A stretch of DNA of 64,000 nt from an uncultured Sphingomonas sp. (GCF_937871615.1 NZ_CALMPA010000046.1:1-64000); one strand, 5' to 3'; counted from the stretch's first letter, positions 1 to 8,898 are shown. Made by a program: numbers and translations. Notes: generated from the sequence alone by a model not told the origin.

Positions 1-1
1 A

Positions 2-1834
2 TCTGCGCCTCCCGCTGCCACGCTCGACATAAACTGCGACTGCAAAGAACAACTGATCGACTATCTCAACAACGCTTTCCCGACCCGCCAGATGGCTGTC
101 TTTCGGGACAACAGCGGGGAGCTTCGTTCGCGTCCTGCAATCGGCGAGGACGGCAATCCACTGCTCTCGCAGGAAGCGCTGCGGATCCGGGACGGGCTGG
201 TCGAGCGGCTCTGCGCGATGCCGCCGGTTGCGACCGCGCTCGACGAACTCATCCGGCATTTCGGCGCGGACCGCGTCGCCGAAGTCACCGGACGCACCCG
301 CCGGATCATCACGGACGCGAACGGGCGACAGAAGATCGAGCGCCTCAGCCCGCTCGCCCGCATCGCCGAGACCGACGCCTTCCAGAACGGCGACAAGGAT
401 ATCCTGGTGTTCTCAGGCGCCGGCGGAACCGGGCGATCCTATCATTCCGACCGGAACTGCAAGAGCGCCCATGGCCGGCGCGTCCACTTCCTGCTCGAAC
501 CGGGCTGGCGCGCGCCAGCCGCGATCCAGGGACTGGGCAGGACGCACCGCACCAATCAGGTCTCACCGCCGATCTTCCGCCCGGTCACCACGAACTGCAA
601 AGGCGAACGCCGCTTCATCTCCACCATCGCCCGTCGCCTGGATGCACTCGGGGCGCTCACACGCGGCCAGCGGCAAGCCGGAAGCCAGAACCTGTTCGAT
701 CCTGCCGACAACCTCGAAAGCGACTATGCCAGGGATGCGCTCCATCAATGGTATCATCTGCTCCACGCGGGCAAGCTCACCAGCACGACGCTGGATGCGT
801 TCGAGAAGATGACCGGCTTGAAGCTCACCGTCAGCGAGGGCGGCGAACTGCTGGAGCGCCTGCCGCCGATCCAGCGCTGGCTCAATCGTCTGCTCGCCCT
901 TCGCATCGCCACGCAGGACGCGATTTTCGAGGAGTTCTTCGGGCTGATCCAGGCGCGCATCGACGCCGCGCGCGAAGCCGGCACGCTCGATCTGGGCGTC
1001 GAGACGATCAAGGCAAGCCGGATCGACCTGCTCTCCGACATCGTTATTCATCGCGAGCCGATTTCCGGAGCCGAGACCCGGCTTCAGAAGCTGAGCCTCC
1101 ACCTCAAGCGATCGGTCACCACCTTCGAGCGCCTGATGAATGTCTGGGGTGGGACCGACGATATCGCCTTCGTTCGCAACACCCGCTCGGGTCGGGTCGC
1201 GTTGCGCGTACCGTCCTGGTCCACGATCGACGAGGAAGGGCGGCCTGTCCCGATGTGCCAGCTCATTCGACCGACCGGCCAGGATCGCGCAACTCTCGAA
1301 AATCTCGCGCGCAGCTTCTGGCACCGGATCGACGAGCCGACATTTCGTGCGCTGTGGGACGCCGAGGTCGATCAGGCGCGCGAGCAGGTCGATATCGAGA
1401 CGGTCCACATCGCAACCGGCCTGCTGCTGCCGGTGTGGGACAGGCTCCCCGAGGACGACGTGCGCGTCTGGCGGATCGTCGACGAGGCGACCGGCGAATC
1501 CCGGCTTGGCCGCATCATCTCGGCCGAAATGCTCTCGGCGACGGCGGCTAGTTTCAACGTTGCCGAAGCTGTTCGGCTTACACCGGCCGACATAGTCGCC
1601 GCTGCTGTTTCAACCGAGGGCGGGCGGATCGACGCCTTGCCGGGCGCGCGACTGATCCGGGTCCGCGTCAATGATCAGCCGCGTCTGGAAATTCGCGGCT
1701 ATCCGTTCGACCAGCTCGATTGGCTGAAGTCGCTGGGCTGCTTCACCGAAATTATCTCCTATCGGACGAGATTGTTCGTCCCACCTGACCAGGCCGAAAC
1801 CGTCCTCGCCACGATGGACCGGGTGCCGGCATGA
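2..1834 (+). CDS. Strawberry-notch-type helicase, C-terminal part (5' truncated by window edge)
   Basis: The frame is open from base 2 with no stop, so the true start and the N-terminal helicase half lie outside the window; the ATG at 92 is internal. About 610 residues are visible. FSGAGGTGRSYH (about 411-446) followed by the arginine-finger-like GLGRTHRTNQ (530-559) is the signature of the C-terminal helicase domain of the strawberry notch (SNO) family. Bacterial members are large superfamily II-like NTPases found mainly on plasmids and phages; their substrate is unknown. The remaining 400 residues match nothing I can name. Family call is firm, cellular role is not. Confidence 0.85.
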   Translation, partial: SAPPAATLDINCDCKEQLIDYLNNAFPTRQMAVFRDNSGELRSRPAIGEDGNPLLSQEALRIRDGLVERLCAMPPVATALDELIRHFGADRVAEVTGRTRRIITDANGRQKIERLSPLARIAETDAFQNGDKDILVFSGAGGTGRSYHSDRNCKSAHGRRVHFLLEPGWRAPAAIQGLGRTHRTNQVSPPIFRPVTTNCKGERRFISTIARRLDALGALTRGQRQAGSQNLFDPADNLESDYARDALHQWYHLLHAGKLTSTTLDAFEKMTGLKLTVSEGGELLERLPPIQRWLNRLLALRIATQDAIFEEFFGLIQARIDAAREAGTLDLGVETIKASRIDLLSDIVIHREPISGAETRLQKLSLHLKRSVTTFERLMNVWGGTDDIAFVRNTRSGRVALRVPSWSTIDEEGRPVPMCQLIRPTGQDRATLENLARSFWHRIDEPTFRALWDAEVDQAREQVDIETVHIATGLLLPVWDRLPEDDVRVWRIVDEATGESRLGRIISAEMLSATAASFNVAEAVRLTPADIVAAAVSTEGGRIDALPGARLIRVRVNDQPRLEIRGYPFDQLDWLKSLGCFTEIISYRTRLFVPPDQAETVLATMDRVPA

Positions 1835-1899
1835 TGCTGGCCGGGCCGGCTACACCAAGCCGGTCCGGACTCGCCCCTTGCGAGAAATCGCATATCGGA

Positions 1900-1935
1900 T
1901 TGCCGTATGGCTGATGAAGGTATATATTGCCATAC
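1900..1935 (+). promoter_or_regulatory. vapBC promoter and palindromic operator
   Basis: TTGCCG (1900-1905) and TATATT (1923-1928) are separated by 17 bp, a good sigma-70-type spacing. A perfect 7-bp inverted repeat, GTATGGC (1905-1911) and GCCATAC (1929-1935), brackets the -10 element. Autorepression of toxin-antitoxin operons by the antitoxin or the complex at such sites is established; its use here is inferred. Confidence 0.5.
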
Positions 1936-1950
1936 AAGCGGAGCTATACA

Positions 1951-2205
1951 ATGACATTGAGCATCAGAAACCCCGAAGCGGACAGTCTCGCACGACGATT
2001 GGCGCAGCTAGACGAGACGTCCATCACCGATGCGGTGGTGATCGCCCTCAAAGAGGCGATCCAGAAGCGGGTCCGGAAGGAAACGCCTTCCGATACCGCC
2101 CAGCGCCTTCTTGCTGGCAAGAGGCTTTCCTTCGTGCCTGGCCGCAAACCCGTCAGCGCGGACGTTTGGCATCAGCTTGATCACGATCTGATCGACGACG
2201 ATTGA
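1951..2205 (+). CDS. vapB: VapB-type antitoxin
   Basis: 84-residue protein opening MTLSIRNPEADSLARRLAQL, the pattern of the PSK-type (Rv0623-like) transcription-factor antitoxins. These bind DNA through an N-terminal ribbon-helix-helix-like fold and neutralise the partner nuclease with the C-terminus. The ATG at 1951 is chosen because GCGGAG lies 8-13 bases upstream; an in-frame TTG at 1927 lies inside the promoter. The stop shares its A with the start of the toxin gene (TGATG), so the two are translationally coupled. A palindromic operator sits just upstream. Confidence 0.85.
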   Translation: MTLSIRNPEADSLARRLAQLDETSITDAVVIALKEAIQKRVRKETPSDTAQRLLAGKRLSFVPGRKPVSADVWHQLDHDLIDDD

Positions 2206-2615
2206 TGTTCATCGATGCGTGCGCGATCATTTCGATCTTCGCGAATGAGGAAACCGCTCCCGCCTACGATCGCGCCATCATGGCGGCGGAGGCGCCTTAT
2301 ACTTCGGCTCTGGCCGCGTGGGAGGCTATCATTGTCCTATCGCGGCCCGATCAACTGGATTGTCCCTATATCGAGGCCCATGCGTTAGTCACCGAATGGC
2401 TGGCGCTGCGCAACATCGAGTTGCGTGAGTGTCCATTGCCGGCGGACGCGCTTCTCTATGCCGTGGAGGTCGCGCAGGAACATGGCATTGGCAAGCGCAA
2501 GCTCAGCAATTTCGATTGCTTCCATTATGCTCACGCCAAGGTCGCCGGAACGCCGCTTATCGCCCTCGACAGGCTGCTGCGCGACACCGATATCGTCACC
2601 TTGCCGGACGATTAA
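2205..2615 (+). CDS. vapC: VapC-type PIN-domain ribonuclease toxin
   Basis: 136 residues, usual size for VapC. MFIDACAIIS places the first acidic ligand at D4; E40, D104 (in NFDCFHYAHA) and an Asp near 122-127 complete the PIN metal site, so the toxin looks intact. PIN toxins cleave RNA, often tRNA, when the antitoxin is lost. It starts inside the vapB stop codon. A TTG one codon earlier could also be read as a start. The pair probably stabilises the element, as on many plasmids. Confidence 0.88.
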   Translation: MFIDACAIISIFANEETAPAYDRAIMAAEAPYTSALAAWEAIIVLSRPDQLDCPYIEAHALVTEWLALRNIELRECPLPADALLYAVEVAQEHGIGKRKLSNFDCFHYAHAKVAGTPLIALDRLLRDTDIVTLPDD

Positions 2616-2641
2616 TGGGCGTGAGGCGCGGTGCCGACGCG

Positions 2642-3067
2642 TCATCTTCTCGGTATGCCTCGACCGCCCTCGATACCGCCCAGGCGTCGCAGTTCATCAC
2701 CCGGCGGTTTGCCGTTGACCATGCAGGCGGCCACGATACGGTCATAGCTTCGATGGTCGGCCACGCAGGCGACCGTGCGGCCGAACACCAAAGACCGCAG
2801 GCGCTGCCTGGCCTGCTCGCCGCCCCGCTCGTGGAGTTCGGGAGCGTAGAAATCGGCGAGGCGGACTTCGATCCAACGATCCGGCCTTCCCATCGGGCCG
2901 ACGCATAGGCCATCGCCATCCCCAATATAGCGCACCACACCGCTGAATTGTGCGCCCGGCGAGGGCAGCGGCGCGGTGCAGGGATCGGCGAATACGGCAG
3001 TCGGGGCAAGGAACGAGCCCGCGCCGATGAGGATAAGCGCCTTCGAACGCGATCGGTGGGCGGTCAT
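2642..3067 (-). CDS. Secreted staphylococcal-nuclease-like protein
   Basis: 141 residues. Residues 10-27 form a signal peptide (ALILIGAGSFLAPTAVFA). The SNase-like OB fold follows: YIGDGDGLCVG (48-57), RLADFYAPE with R69 and E77, and SYDRIVAAC with R110, matching the Arg-Glu-Arg catalytic triad of thermonuclease. The canonical VxDGDT is altered to IGDGDG, so activity is uncertain. Its ATG overlaps the stop of the upstream mucR-like gene by four bases (ATGA), so the two are co-translated. A longer upstream reading frame exists but is only the shadow of that regulator. It converges with vapC across 26 bp. Confidence 0.78.
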   Translation of the reverse strand: MTAHRSRSKALILIGAGSFLAPTAVFADPCTAPLPSPGAQFSGVVRYIGDGDGLCVGPMGRPDRWIEVRLADFYAPELHERGGEQARQRLRSLVFGRTVACVADHRSYDRIVAACMVNGKPPGDELRRLGGIEGGRGIPRR

Positions 3068-3594
3068 ACCGGTTGCGCGGACGCGGCCTTCTTGCGGAGA
3101 CGACCCGCCGCGACCGGCTTGATGGCCTTGGCAGGCGCCTTGGTGACGGCCTTCGCGGGCTTGGACTCGACGGTTTGCACGGTCTCGGCCGCAACAGCCT
3201 TCGGCTTGCGACCGAGACCGCGCGCCTTGGCAAGTTCGCTCCGCTTGCGCGCATAACTCGGCGCCACCATCGGATAGTCCAAGGGCAGGTTCCATTTCGA
3301 TCGGTATTGCGCCGGCGTCATTCCGAAATGCGTTCTCAGGTAGCGACGAAGCATGGTCAACTTCTTCCCATCCTCAAGGCAGACAAGATAGTCTGGTTTG
3401 ACCGAAGCTTTGATGGATACGGCGGGTTTTTGCTTCGTCTCGATCGTCACAGCTCGCTGCGCAAGCCGCTTCAACGCCCGATGAACTACCCCGATCACGG
3501 TTTCGACCTCAGACACCGCCACTTCGTTGTTGGATAAATAAGCTGAAACAATGTCGACTGTCAGCGTGATGGACGGGCCGATCGCGTCAGTCAT
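3064..3594 (-). CDS. MucR/Ros family transcriptional regulator
   Basis: 176 residues from the ATG at 3594, preceded by AGTGAG. The MucR core spans about residues 63-130 (VKPDYLVCLEDGKK, THFGMTPAQYRSKWNLP, YPMVAPSYA, LAKARGLGRK). MucR/Ros proteins bind AT-rich promoter DNA through a prokaryotic zinc finger. In the finger C72 and H89 are present, the second Cys is Asp as in many MucR proteins, and the first His position is Tyr85 (RRYLRTH), so zinc binding may be lost. A lysine/alanine-rich tail (130-176) is unusual for the family. Coupled to the downstream nuclease gene. Confidence 0.85.
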   Translation of the reverse strand: MTDAIGPSITLTVDIVSAYLSNNEVAVSEVETVIGVVHRALKRLAQRAVTIETKQKPAVSIKASVKPDYLVCLEDGKKLTMLRRYLRTHFGMTPAQYRSKWNLPLDYPMVAPSYARKRSELAKARGLGRKPKAVAAETVQTVESKPAKAVTKAPAKAIKPVAAGRLRKKAASAQPV

Positions 3595-3686
3595 GCGCTC
3601 ACTTTCATAGGAATGGCAGAACAAAAGGCAGTCTTGAATCACAGATCACGCCGCTTCGGAATCCACTACGTCAACACGGCCTAAGC

Positions 3687-3777
3687 TCAGAACCTTTTGC
3701 TCACGCTGAAAGCGAAGGTGCGTGGATTGAGCGTGAAGACGTTGGTGTCGGCCATTGCGAGCAGCGCTTTCTTTCAT
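3687..3777 (-). pseudogene. Remnant of a TonB-dependent receptor gene behind fecR
   Basis: Directly after fecR, reading 3755-3687, a 22-codon frame ends VFTLNPRTFAFSVSKRF then stop. This matches the last residues of the intact receptor at 5616-8828 (VFTLDPRIFAFSMSKKF) and is a typical TonB-receptor C-terminus with terminal Phe. An ATG at 3777 overlaps the fecR stop (ATGA) and opens about seven codons in another frame. Inference: a fecI-fecR-receptor operon lost almost the whole receptor, leaving its first codons joined out of frame to its last. Confidence 0.6.
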
Positions 3778-4775
3778 CGCCCGTCCTTCTCCATAATGAT
3801 TTCGTCGGGGGTCGTGGAAACGCGCTTCGCGATCCCGTTCAGTTCCAGCGCGGTGATGAAGCTCTCCACGTCGCCAGCGGAAAACACGCCGACAATCTCC
3901 TTGTCCGGGATCTGGCCGTCCTTGAACGTCAACTTGCGGGTCGAGTAGCGGTTCACTTCCTCGATGGCCTTTGCCAAGGGATCGCGCATGAAGATCAGGC
4001 GGCCCTCGGTCCAGCCTATCTCCTTTTTCACGTCGACGGTGCTCACCGTCCATTGCCGGTTGGGGGAGACGACCAGTTGGCGTCCGGCCGTCATATCGGT
4101 TCCGTTGGCGGTCTTTTGCACCTCTTCGACGCGCACCTTGCCTTCGGCGAGGACGACCGCCATTTCGCCGCGATCCACGCTGACCTCGAACGCGGTGCCT
4201 ATCGCGCGCACGCGCTTGCCCGCGGCCGTAACGGTGAAGGGACGAGAGGGATTGTGCGCAACCTTGAAAAAGGCGCGACCGCGAAACAGTTCGACGCGCC
4301 GCTCCTCGGCCAGGTCGGTGAAGCGCATAGCGGTTTGGGAGTCGAGCGTGACGATCGAGCCGTCGGGAAGCGTGATCGTGGTGCGCTGGCCCGTCGCGGT
4401 CTGGAACGCCTGCACCTGGCCATCGTGATCGCCGACCAGGTAAGGCGCGATCGCAGACGATCCAATGCCGACAGCAAGCAGGATCGACGCGGCAGTCGCG
4501 AACAGCCTTAGGCGGTTCGGGGCCACGCGCATCGGTGCGGCGCTCGCCAATTGCGCTCGGCTGTCCGACAGGGCGGGGTCGTCCTTTGCCATCCCCGTGA
4601 TGAGCCACGCGCGATCGACGGTTCGATAGGCCTTGCGATGCGCGGGCGACCGATCGAGCCAGTCAAGAAAGCGATGTTCGTCCTCCAGCGTCATATCACC
4701 TGACAATCGCTCGACGTACCAGCGCACGGCCTCGGATCGAAGCCGGTCCCGATCTGCAAGGCTTTCGGGGTTCAT
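3774..4775 (-). CDS. fecR: FecR-family anti-sigma/signal-transducing protein
   Basis: 333 residues. N-terminal DUF4880 region (about 12-55, with FLDWLDRSPAHRKAY), one membrane segment (about 90-112), periplasmic FecR domain (about 118-215, with TLPDGSIVTLDSQT and GTAFEVSV), and a C-terminal DUF4974/STN-like segment (about 260-325). FecR proteins hold the ECF sigma factor and relay occupancy of a TonB receptor through the receptor's STN domain. The ATG overlaps the sigma-factor stop by four bases. The natural downstream receptor is a remnant, so the STN receptor at 5616 is the likely partner, by inference. Confidence 0.9.
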   Translation of the reverse strand: MNPESLADRDRLRSEAVRWYVERLSGDMTLEDEHRFLDWLDRSPAHRKAYRTVDRAWLITGMAKDDPALSDSRAQLASAAPMRVAPNRLRLFATAASILLAVGIGSSAIAPYLVGDHDGQVQAFQTATGQRTTITLPDGSIVTLDSQTAMRFTDLAEERRVELFRGRAFFKVAHNPSRPFTVTAAGKRVRAIGTAFEVSVDRGEMAVVLAEGKVRVEEVQKTANGTDMTAGRQLVVSPNRQWTVSTVDVKKEIGWTEGRLIFMRDPLAKAIEEVNRYSTRKLTFKDGQIPDKEIVGVFSAGDVESFITALELNGIAKRVSTTPDEIIMEKDGR

Positions 4776-5284
4776 CGGCCCGTCTCCAGTTCCTTGGCGA
4801 TCCGACCCAGCGCGCGATGGATAAGCTCCTTGACGGAGTTCATCCTGATGCCCATGCGGTTAGCGATCGCTTGATAGGTCAATCCCTCGAATCGGTTGAG
4901 CTCGAAGGCCTGGCGGACCCGGGGCGGAAGGTCACATATGGCTGTGATCACGCGTTCGTATTCCTCAAGTCCGATGACGATGCGCTCGGGTGTGAGCAGG
5001 TCAATCACCTCGGCGCTTTCGGTCAGTTCGCGGCGCATCAGCGCACTTCGCGTCGCCTGGTCGCGGTATCGGTTGGCCAAAACGTTATGCGCCGTCGTAA
5101 ACAGATAGCTTTCTATATTCTTGACCGGCTCGTCCGCTTGCGCGCTTTGAATCCGCAGGAAAACATCCTGCACAAGATCATCGACGTCATTCTCGGGAAC
5201 GCGGCGCAGAAAATACCGGCGGAGGATCGGGCCGTAGATTTTCATCCATGCGCCGAAATCCGGTGCCGCAGGCCTCGACACCAT
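4772..5284 (-). CDS. fecI: FecI-like ECF sigma factor
   Basis: 170 residues with sigma region 2 (about 12-75: ILRRYFLRR, DVDDLVQDVFLRI, NIESYLFTTAHNVLANRYRD) and region 4 (about 112-165: LPPRVRQAFELNRFEGLTYQ, AIANRMGIRMNSVKELIHRA). FecI-type factors direct RNA polymerase to promoters of iron or nutrient receptor genes when released by FecR. The ATG at 5284 has a weak ribosome site; an internal ATG at 5245 is an alternative. It forms an overlapping operon with fecR and diverges from the receptor gene at 5616 across 331 bp. Confidence 0.9.
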   Translation of the reverse strand: MVSRPAAPDFGAWMKIYGPILRRYFLRRVPENDVDDLVQDVFLRIQSAQADEPVKNIESYLFTTAHNVLANRYRDQATRSALMRRELTESAEVIDLLTPERIVIGLEEYERVITAICDLPPRVRQAFELNRFEGLTYQAIANRMGIRMNSVKELIHRALGRIAKELETGR

Positions 5285-5393
5285 TGTCAGCTTCGGCTCC
5301 TACCGGGCTGGTATCGACCCTGCGCGTAACACCCATTCATCATCCCTTCGTCTCGCGCCCCCTCCACGGCCATTTTTCCGATGTTCTATGGCT

Positions 5394-5535
5394 TAAGACA
5401 CGCGAGACTGCCCTTCGGGGGGATAAAATTCGAGCCCGCCCAAAAAAAATCTCTGGGCCTTGCCGTTACGGCAAAGCCAGTTCCGAAAAAAATCCATTCA
5501 GGCGATCCCCCCGAAGGGCAGTTTCGCGTGTCTTA
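5394..5535. repeat. 31-bp near-perfect inverted repeat in the fecI-receptor intergenic region
   Basis: Left arm 5394-5424 and right arm 5505-5535 are reverse complements with one mismatch; the arms contain TGCCCTTCGGGGGGAT. The 80-bp centre holds a smaller palindrome, TGCCGTtACGGCA (5461-5473), and two A-runs. No clear target duplication flanks it. It could be a small terminal-repeat element or a long hairpin controlling one of the divergent genes. The rest of 5285-5615 shows nothing else recognisable. Confidence 0.75.
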
Positions 5536-5615
5536 TGGAGCGACGGTGGAGAATTTTCTTGTGACATCCAGAGGGCAAAGCCCCCGATGTTGAATGCTCC
5601 AGAGGGGAGAGGTTT

Positions 5616-8600
5616 ATGAGTTTTCGTATAGCTGCGTTGCAGCACGTTCTTCTGGGTAGCGTCGCGGTGGTCGGGTTGGCCGCGACAGCGGTGCCTGCCT
5701 ACGCAAGCGATGCCGTCGTCAATTACAATATTCCGCCGCAGCCGCTGGCCCCCGCGCTCAAGGATTTCGGCCTGCAGAACGGCATGACGATCATGGCCGA
5801 TGCCGAGATCGTGCGCGGCAAGATGACACAGGGCACCAAGGGGCAGTCCGACCCTGAGACCGCCTTGCGGACGCTGCTGAAAGACACGGGCCTGACCTAT
5901 CGGCGCAATGGCAATGTCTTCGTGGTGAGGAACGCGGGAAACGCACAAGCTGCCAGCACGGCAAGCGCCGCCACTGATCCGCAAACTCCTCAGTCAGGCG
6001 ACATCATCGTGACCGCGCAGAAGCGCGCGGAATCGATCCAGAAGGTGCCGATTGCGGTGTCGGCCTTTTCCGCCAAATCGCTCGCTGACCAGAAGATCGA
6101 GGGCGGCTCCGAATTACTGCGCGCGATACCCAATGTCACGTTCTCGAAGACCAATTTCGCCAGCTACAATTTCTCGATCCGCGGCATCGGCACCAAGGCG
6201 CTGTCGGTGACCTCCGATCCCGCGGTGGCGATCAGTTTCAACAATTCTCCGATGCTCAGGAACCGCCTGTTCGAACAGGAATATTTCGACGTTGAGCGAG
6301 TCGAGGTGCTGCGCGGGCCGCAGGGCACACTCTATGGCCGCAATGCCACCGCCGGCGTGGTCAACATGATCCCCAACTTCGCCAGGCTGGACAAGTTCGC
6401 TGGCGACCTCAAGCTAGAAGGTGGCAACTACGGGTCGATGCGCGCGAGCGGGATGCTCAACATCCCGCTGACCGATACGCTGGCGATCCGTGGCGCGGGC
6501 GCGTGGACGAGCCGGGATGGCTATGACTACAACACGGTCACCAATCGCAGCGTCAACGGCCGCGATTTGTGGGGCACGCGCCTGACCGCGACCTGGGAGC
6601 CGTCGAGCCGGTTCAAGGTGACGGCAGCGTGGGAGCATTTCAACGAGAAGGACGATCGATCGCGCACTGGTAAGCAGCTTTGCCATACCGATCCCGGTCC
6701 GTCCTCGGTCGGCGGGATGGATATAAGCAACTTGCTGATGACGCGCGGGCAATTGAGCCAGGGATGCTCCGACGGATCGCTCTACGATAGCGGCGCCTAT
6801 GGCGTTCCGAACGGCTACTCGCTGCCTTATCTGCTGACGGCGGCCCAAATCGTCCAGATGGGTTTTCTTCCCGGCGGCGGGGCTAACCAAACTGTATTGA
6901 ATCTGCTGAATCCCAATAAAGACCCCTATAGCGGCGTGACGCAATCGCACGACCTACGCCAGATTGCGACCACATATGACCCGACCTTCAGGGCCAGGAA
7001 TGATGTCTTCCAGTTAAATGCCGAGCTTGCAGTGACGCCGTCGATCAAGCTTTATTCCCAGACCCTATACACCAAGGATTATTATTACTCTACCCAGGAT
7101 TATAACAGGTTCAATAGCGGGCCTGTGTTCAATAATTCAGCAGGGCTGATTAACCCGTTCTATCCGACCGATCCGATTGTCGGCATATCGCCCAATGGAA
7201 TCTTGAACGATCCGCAGTTGGGGTCGTCAAATGCGATCGTTGGCGTCGACATGGTGAAGTCGCGCAGTGAGCAATGGTATCAGGAGATACGGCTGCAATC
7301 CTCGTTCGACGGTCCGGTCAATTTCAGCTTCGGCGCCAATTACCTGAAATTCAAGATCGATGAGGACTATTATGTCTTCAACAACGTCTTTACCGCCATT
7401 GCTCGCGAGGTATTCGGCGGTGGTAATTTTGGATTCCCGGTTCGCGATTGCGGTACTTATACGGGGGACGATCTCTGTGCCTATGTCGATCCCAATCCGC
7501 TCGGCTCGATCAACGGGCAGGGGCATAACTATTTCCGCAGCCGCAACGTCGCCAGCACGCGATCACTGGCCGCGTTCGGCGAGCTTTACTGGAAAGCGAC
7601 CGACACGCTGAAGATAACGGCTGGCCTGCGCTACACCGACGATAGGAAGACGGCGACGCCGTACAAGTCGCAACTGCTGCTCACCACCGGCATGATCGGC
7701 GGCGGCTATGTCAACATGGGCTATCCGGCGTCGCCCGACGTCGTGCAGCATTGGGGCCGGGTCACGGGGCGGTTCGTGGTCGACTGGACACCGCGCCTCA
7801 GTTTCACGGACGCGACGTTATTCTACGCTTCCTATTCGCGCGGCTACAAGGGCGGCGGTGTGAACCCTCCCGGTATCGATGCGAATCCCCAATGGCTCCA
7901 GTTCTTTCCGGAACCGGCGACCTTCAAGCCCGAAAGCGTCGATGCGTTCGAGGTCGGTATGAAGAATACCTTCGCGGGCGGCAGGCTGACGCTCAACGCT
8001 GACGCCTTCTTCTATAAGTACAAGGACTATCAGGTATCGCAGATCATCGACCGCATTGCGCTCAACGAGAATTACGACGCTGACATCTGGGGTGCCGAGC
8101 TGGAGATGGTATGGCGGGCAACGCCCCGCCTAAGCTTCAACGGCAATGTCGGTTATCTCGGCACGCGCATCGCCAACGGCATGAAGTCGATCGATGTCAT
8201 GAACCGCACCCAGGGCAATCCGGACTGGATGGTGGTGAAGCCATGGCTGCAACTCGCGTCCAATTGCATTGCCCCGAAAGCGGACGTGGCAACAATTCTG
8301 AACAGCCCATTCTTTTCAAATGAAAGTGCCTTGTCGGCTCTTAGCGGCTTGTGCGGTGCGTCCTATGCTTCGGACTTCAGGACCGGCTCGCTAAACTCCC
8401 TCTTCTATGGTTTCACCTATGACCCGGCGACCGACGCTCCCAATCAGGGGCGAGGCTTCTACGCGGATCTTGGCGGCAAGGAGCTTCCCAATTCGCCGCA
8501 TTGGACGATGAATCTCGGCGCGCAATATACGCTTCCGATCGGCGATTGGGGTATGACGCTGCGCGGAGATTACTATCGCCAGGGGGCGAGTTGGGCCCGC

Positions 8601-8828
8601 GTTTATAACGATCCGATCGACCGGCTGAAAGCGTGGGACAACGCCAATTTGTCGCTCACGCTGGAGCGGCCTGCGGATGGGTTGGCGTTCCAGTTCTATG
8701 TCAAGAACGTGTTCAACAAGACGCCGATCACCGACGCGTTTCTCAACAGTGACGACAGCGGCCTCACCGCCAACGTCTTTACGCTCGATCCGCGAATCTT
8801 TGCTTTCAGCATGTCTAAGAAATTTTGA
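5616..8828 (+). CDS. TonB-dependent receptor with STN signalling domain
   Basis: 1070 residues from an ATG with GAGGGGAGAGG upstream. Signal peptide 1-30 (ending AYA), STN domain about 35-106, TonB box DIIVTAQKR (129-137), plug with RGIG and VEVLRGPQGTLYGRNATAG, then a long 22-strand-type barrel ending in Phe (FAFSMSKKF). Such receptors import ferric siderophores or other scarce ligands using TonB energy; the STN domain signals to a FecR partner. Divergent from fecI-fecR, it is the only receptor here able to work with them. The ligand cannot be read from sequence. Its tail resembles the remnant behind fecR. Confidence 0.92.
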   Translation: MSFRIAALQHVLLGSVAVVGLAATAVPAYASDAVVNYNIPPQPLAPALKDFGLQNGMTIMADAEIVRGKMTQGTKGQSDPETALRTLLKDTGLTYRRNGNVFVVRNAGNAQAASTASAATDPQTPQSGDIIVTAQKRAESIQKVPIAVSAFSAKSLADQKIEGGSELLRAIPNVTFSKTNFASYNFSIRGIGTKALSVTSDPAVAISFNNSPMLRNRLFEQEYFDVERVEVLRGPQGTLYGRNATAGVVNMIPNFARLDKFAGDLKLEGGNYGSMRASGMLNIPLTDTLAIRGAGAWTSRDGYDYNTVTNRSVNGRDLWGTRLTATWEPSSRFKVTAAWEHFNEKDDRSRTGKQLCHTDPGPSSVGGMDISNLLMTRGQLSQGCSDGSLYDSGAYGVPNGYSLPYLLTAAQIVQMGFLPGGGANQTVLNLLNPNKDPYSGVTQSHDLRQIATTYDPTFRARNDVFQLNAELAVTPSIKLYSQTLYTKDYYYSTQDYNRFNSGPVFNNSAGLINPFYPTDPIVGISPNGILNDPQLGSSNAIVGVDMVKSRSEQWYQEIRLQSSFDGPVNFSFGANYLKFKIDEDYYVFNNVFTAIAREVFGGGNFGFPVRDCGTYTGDDLCAYVDPNPLGSINGQGHNYFRSRNVASTRSLAAFGELYWKATDTLKITAGLRYTDDRKTATPYKSQLLLTTGMIGGGYVNMGYPASPDVVQHWGRVTGRFVVDWTPRLSFTDATLFYASYSRGYKGGGVNPPGIDANPQWLQFFPEPATFKPESVDAFEVGMKNTFAGGRLTLNADAFFYKYKDYQVSQIIDRIALNENYDADIWGAELEMVWRATPRLSFNGNVGYLGTRIANGMKSIDVMNRTQGNPDWMVVKPWLQLASNCIAPKADVATILNSPFFSNESALSALSGLCGASYASDFRTGSLNSLFYGFTYDPATDAPNQGRGFYADLGGKELPNSPHWTMNLGAQYTLPIGDWGMTLRGDYYRQGASWARVYNDPIDRLKAWDNANLSLTLERPADGLAFQFYVKNVFNKTPITDAFLNSDDSGLTANVFTLDPRIFAFSMSKKF

Positions 8829-8870
8829 TAGTAAAAATAGAAGAAATGAGATTTAATTTACATTAAAAAG

Positions 8871-8898
8871 TTGACTCTTAATATTTGTGTATAATAAT
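8871..8898 (+). promoter_or_regulatory. AT-rich promoter-like stretch upstream of the secreted-protein gene
   Basis: The 199-bp gap after the receptor gene is strikingly AT-rich compared with its surroundings. TTGACT (8871-8876) is followed by TATAAT (8890-8895) at a short 13-bp spacing, or by AATAAT (8893-8898) at 16 bp. A small hairpin TTGAGAA...TTCTCAA follows. Promoter function is likely but the exact -10 is uncertain. Confidence 0.35.

Noticed and set aside
5387-5538. TATGG direct repeats as target duplication of the 31-bp inverted repeat
   Set aside because: The right copy overlaps the repeat arm and the borders do not align; not accepted as a target duplication.
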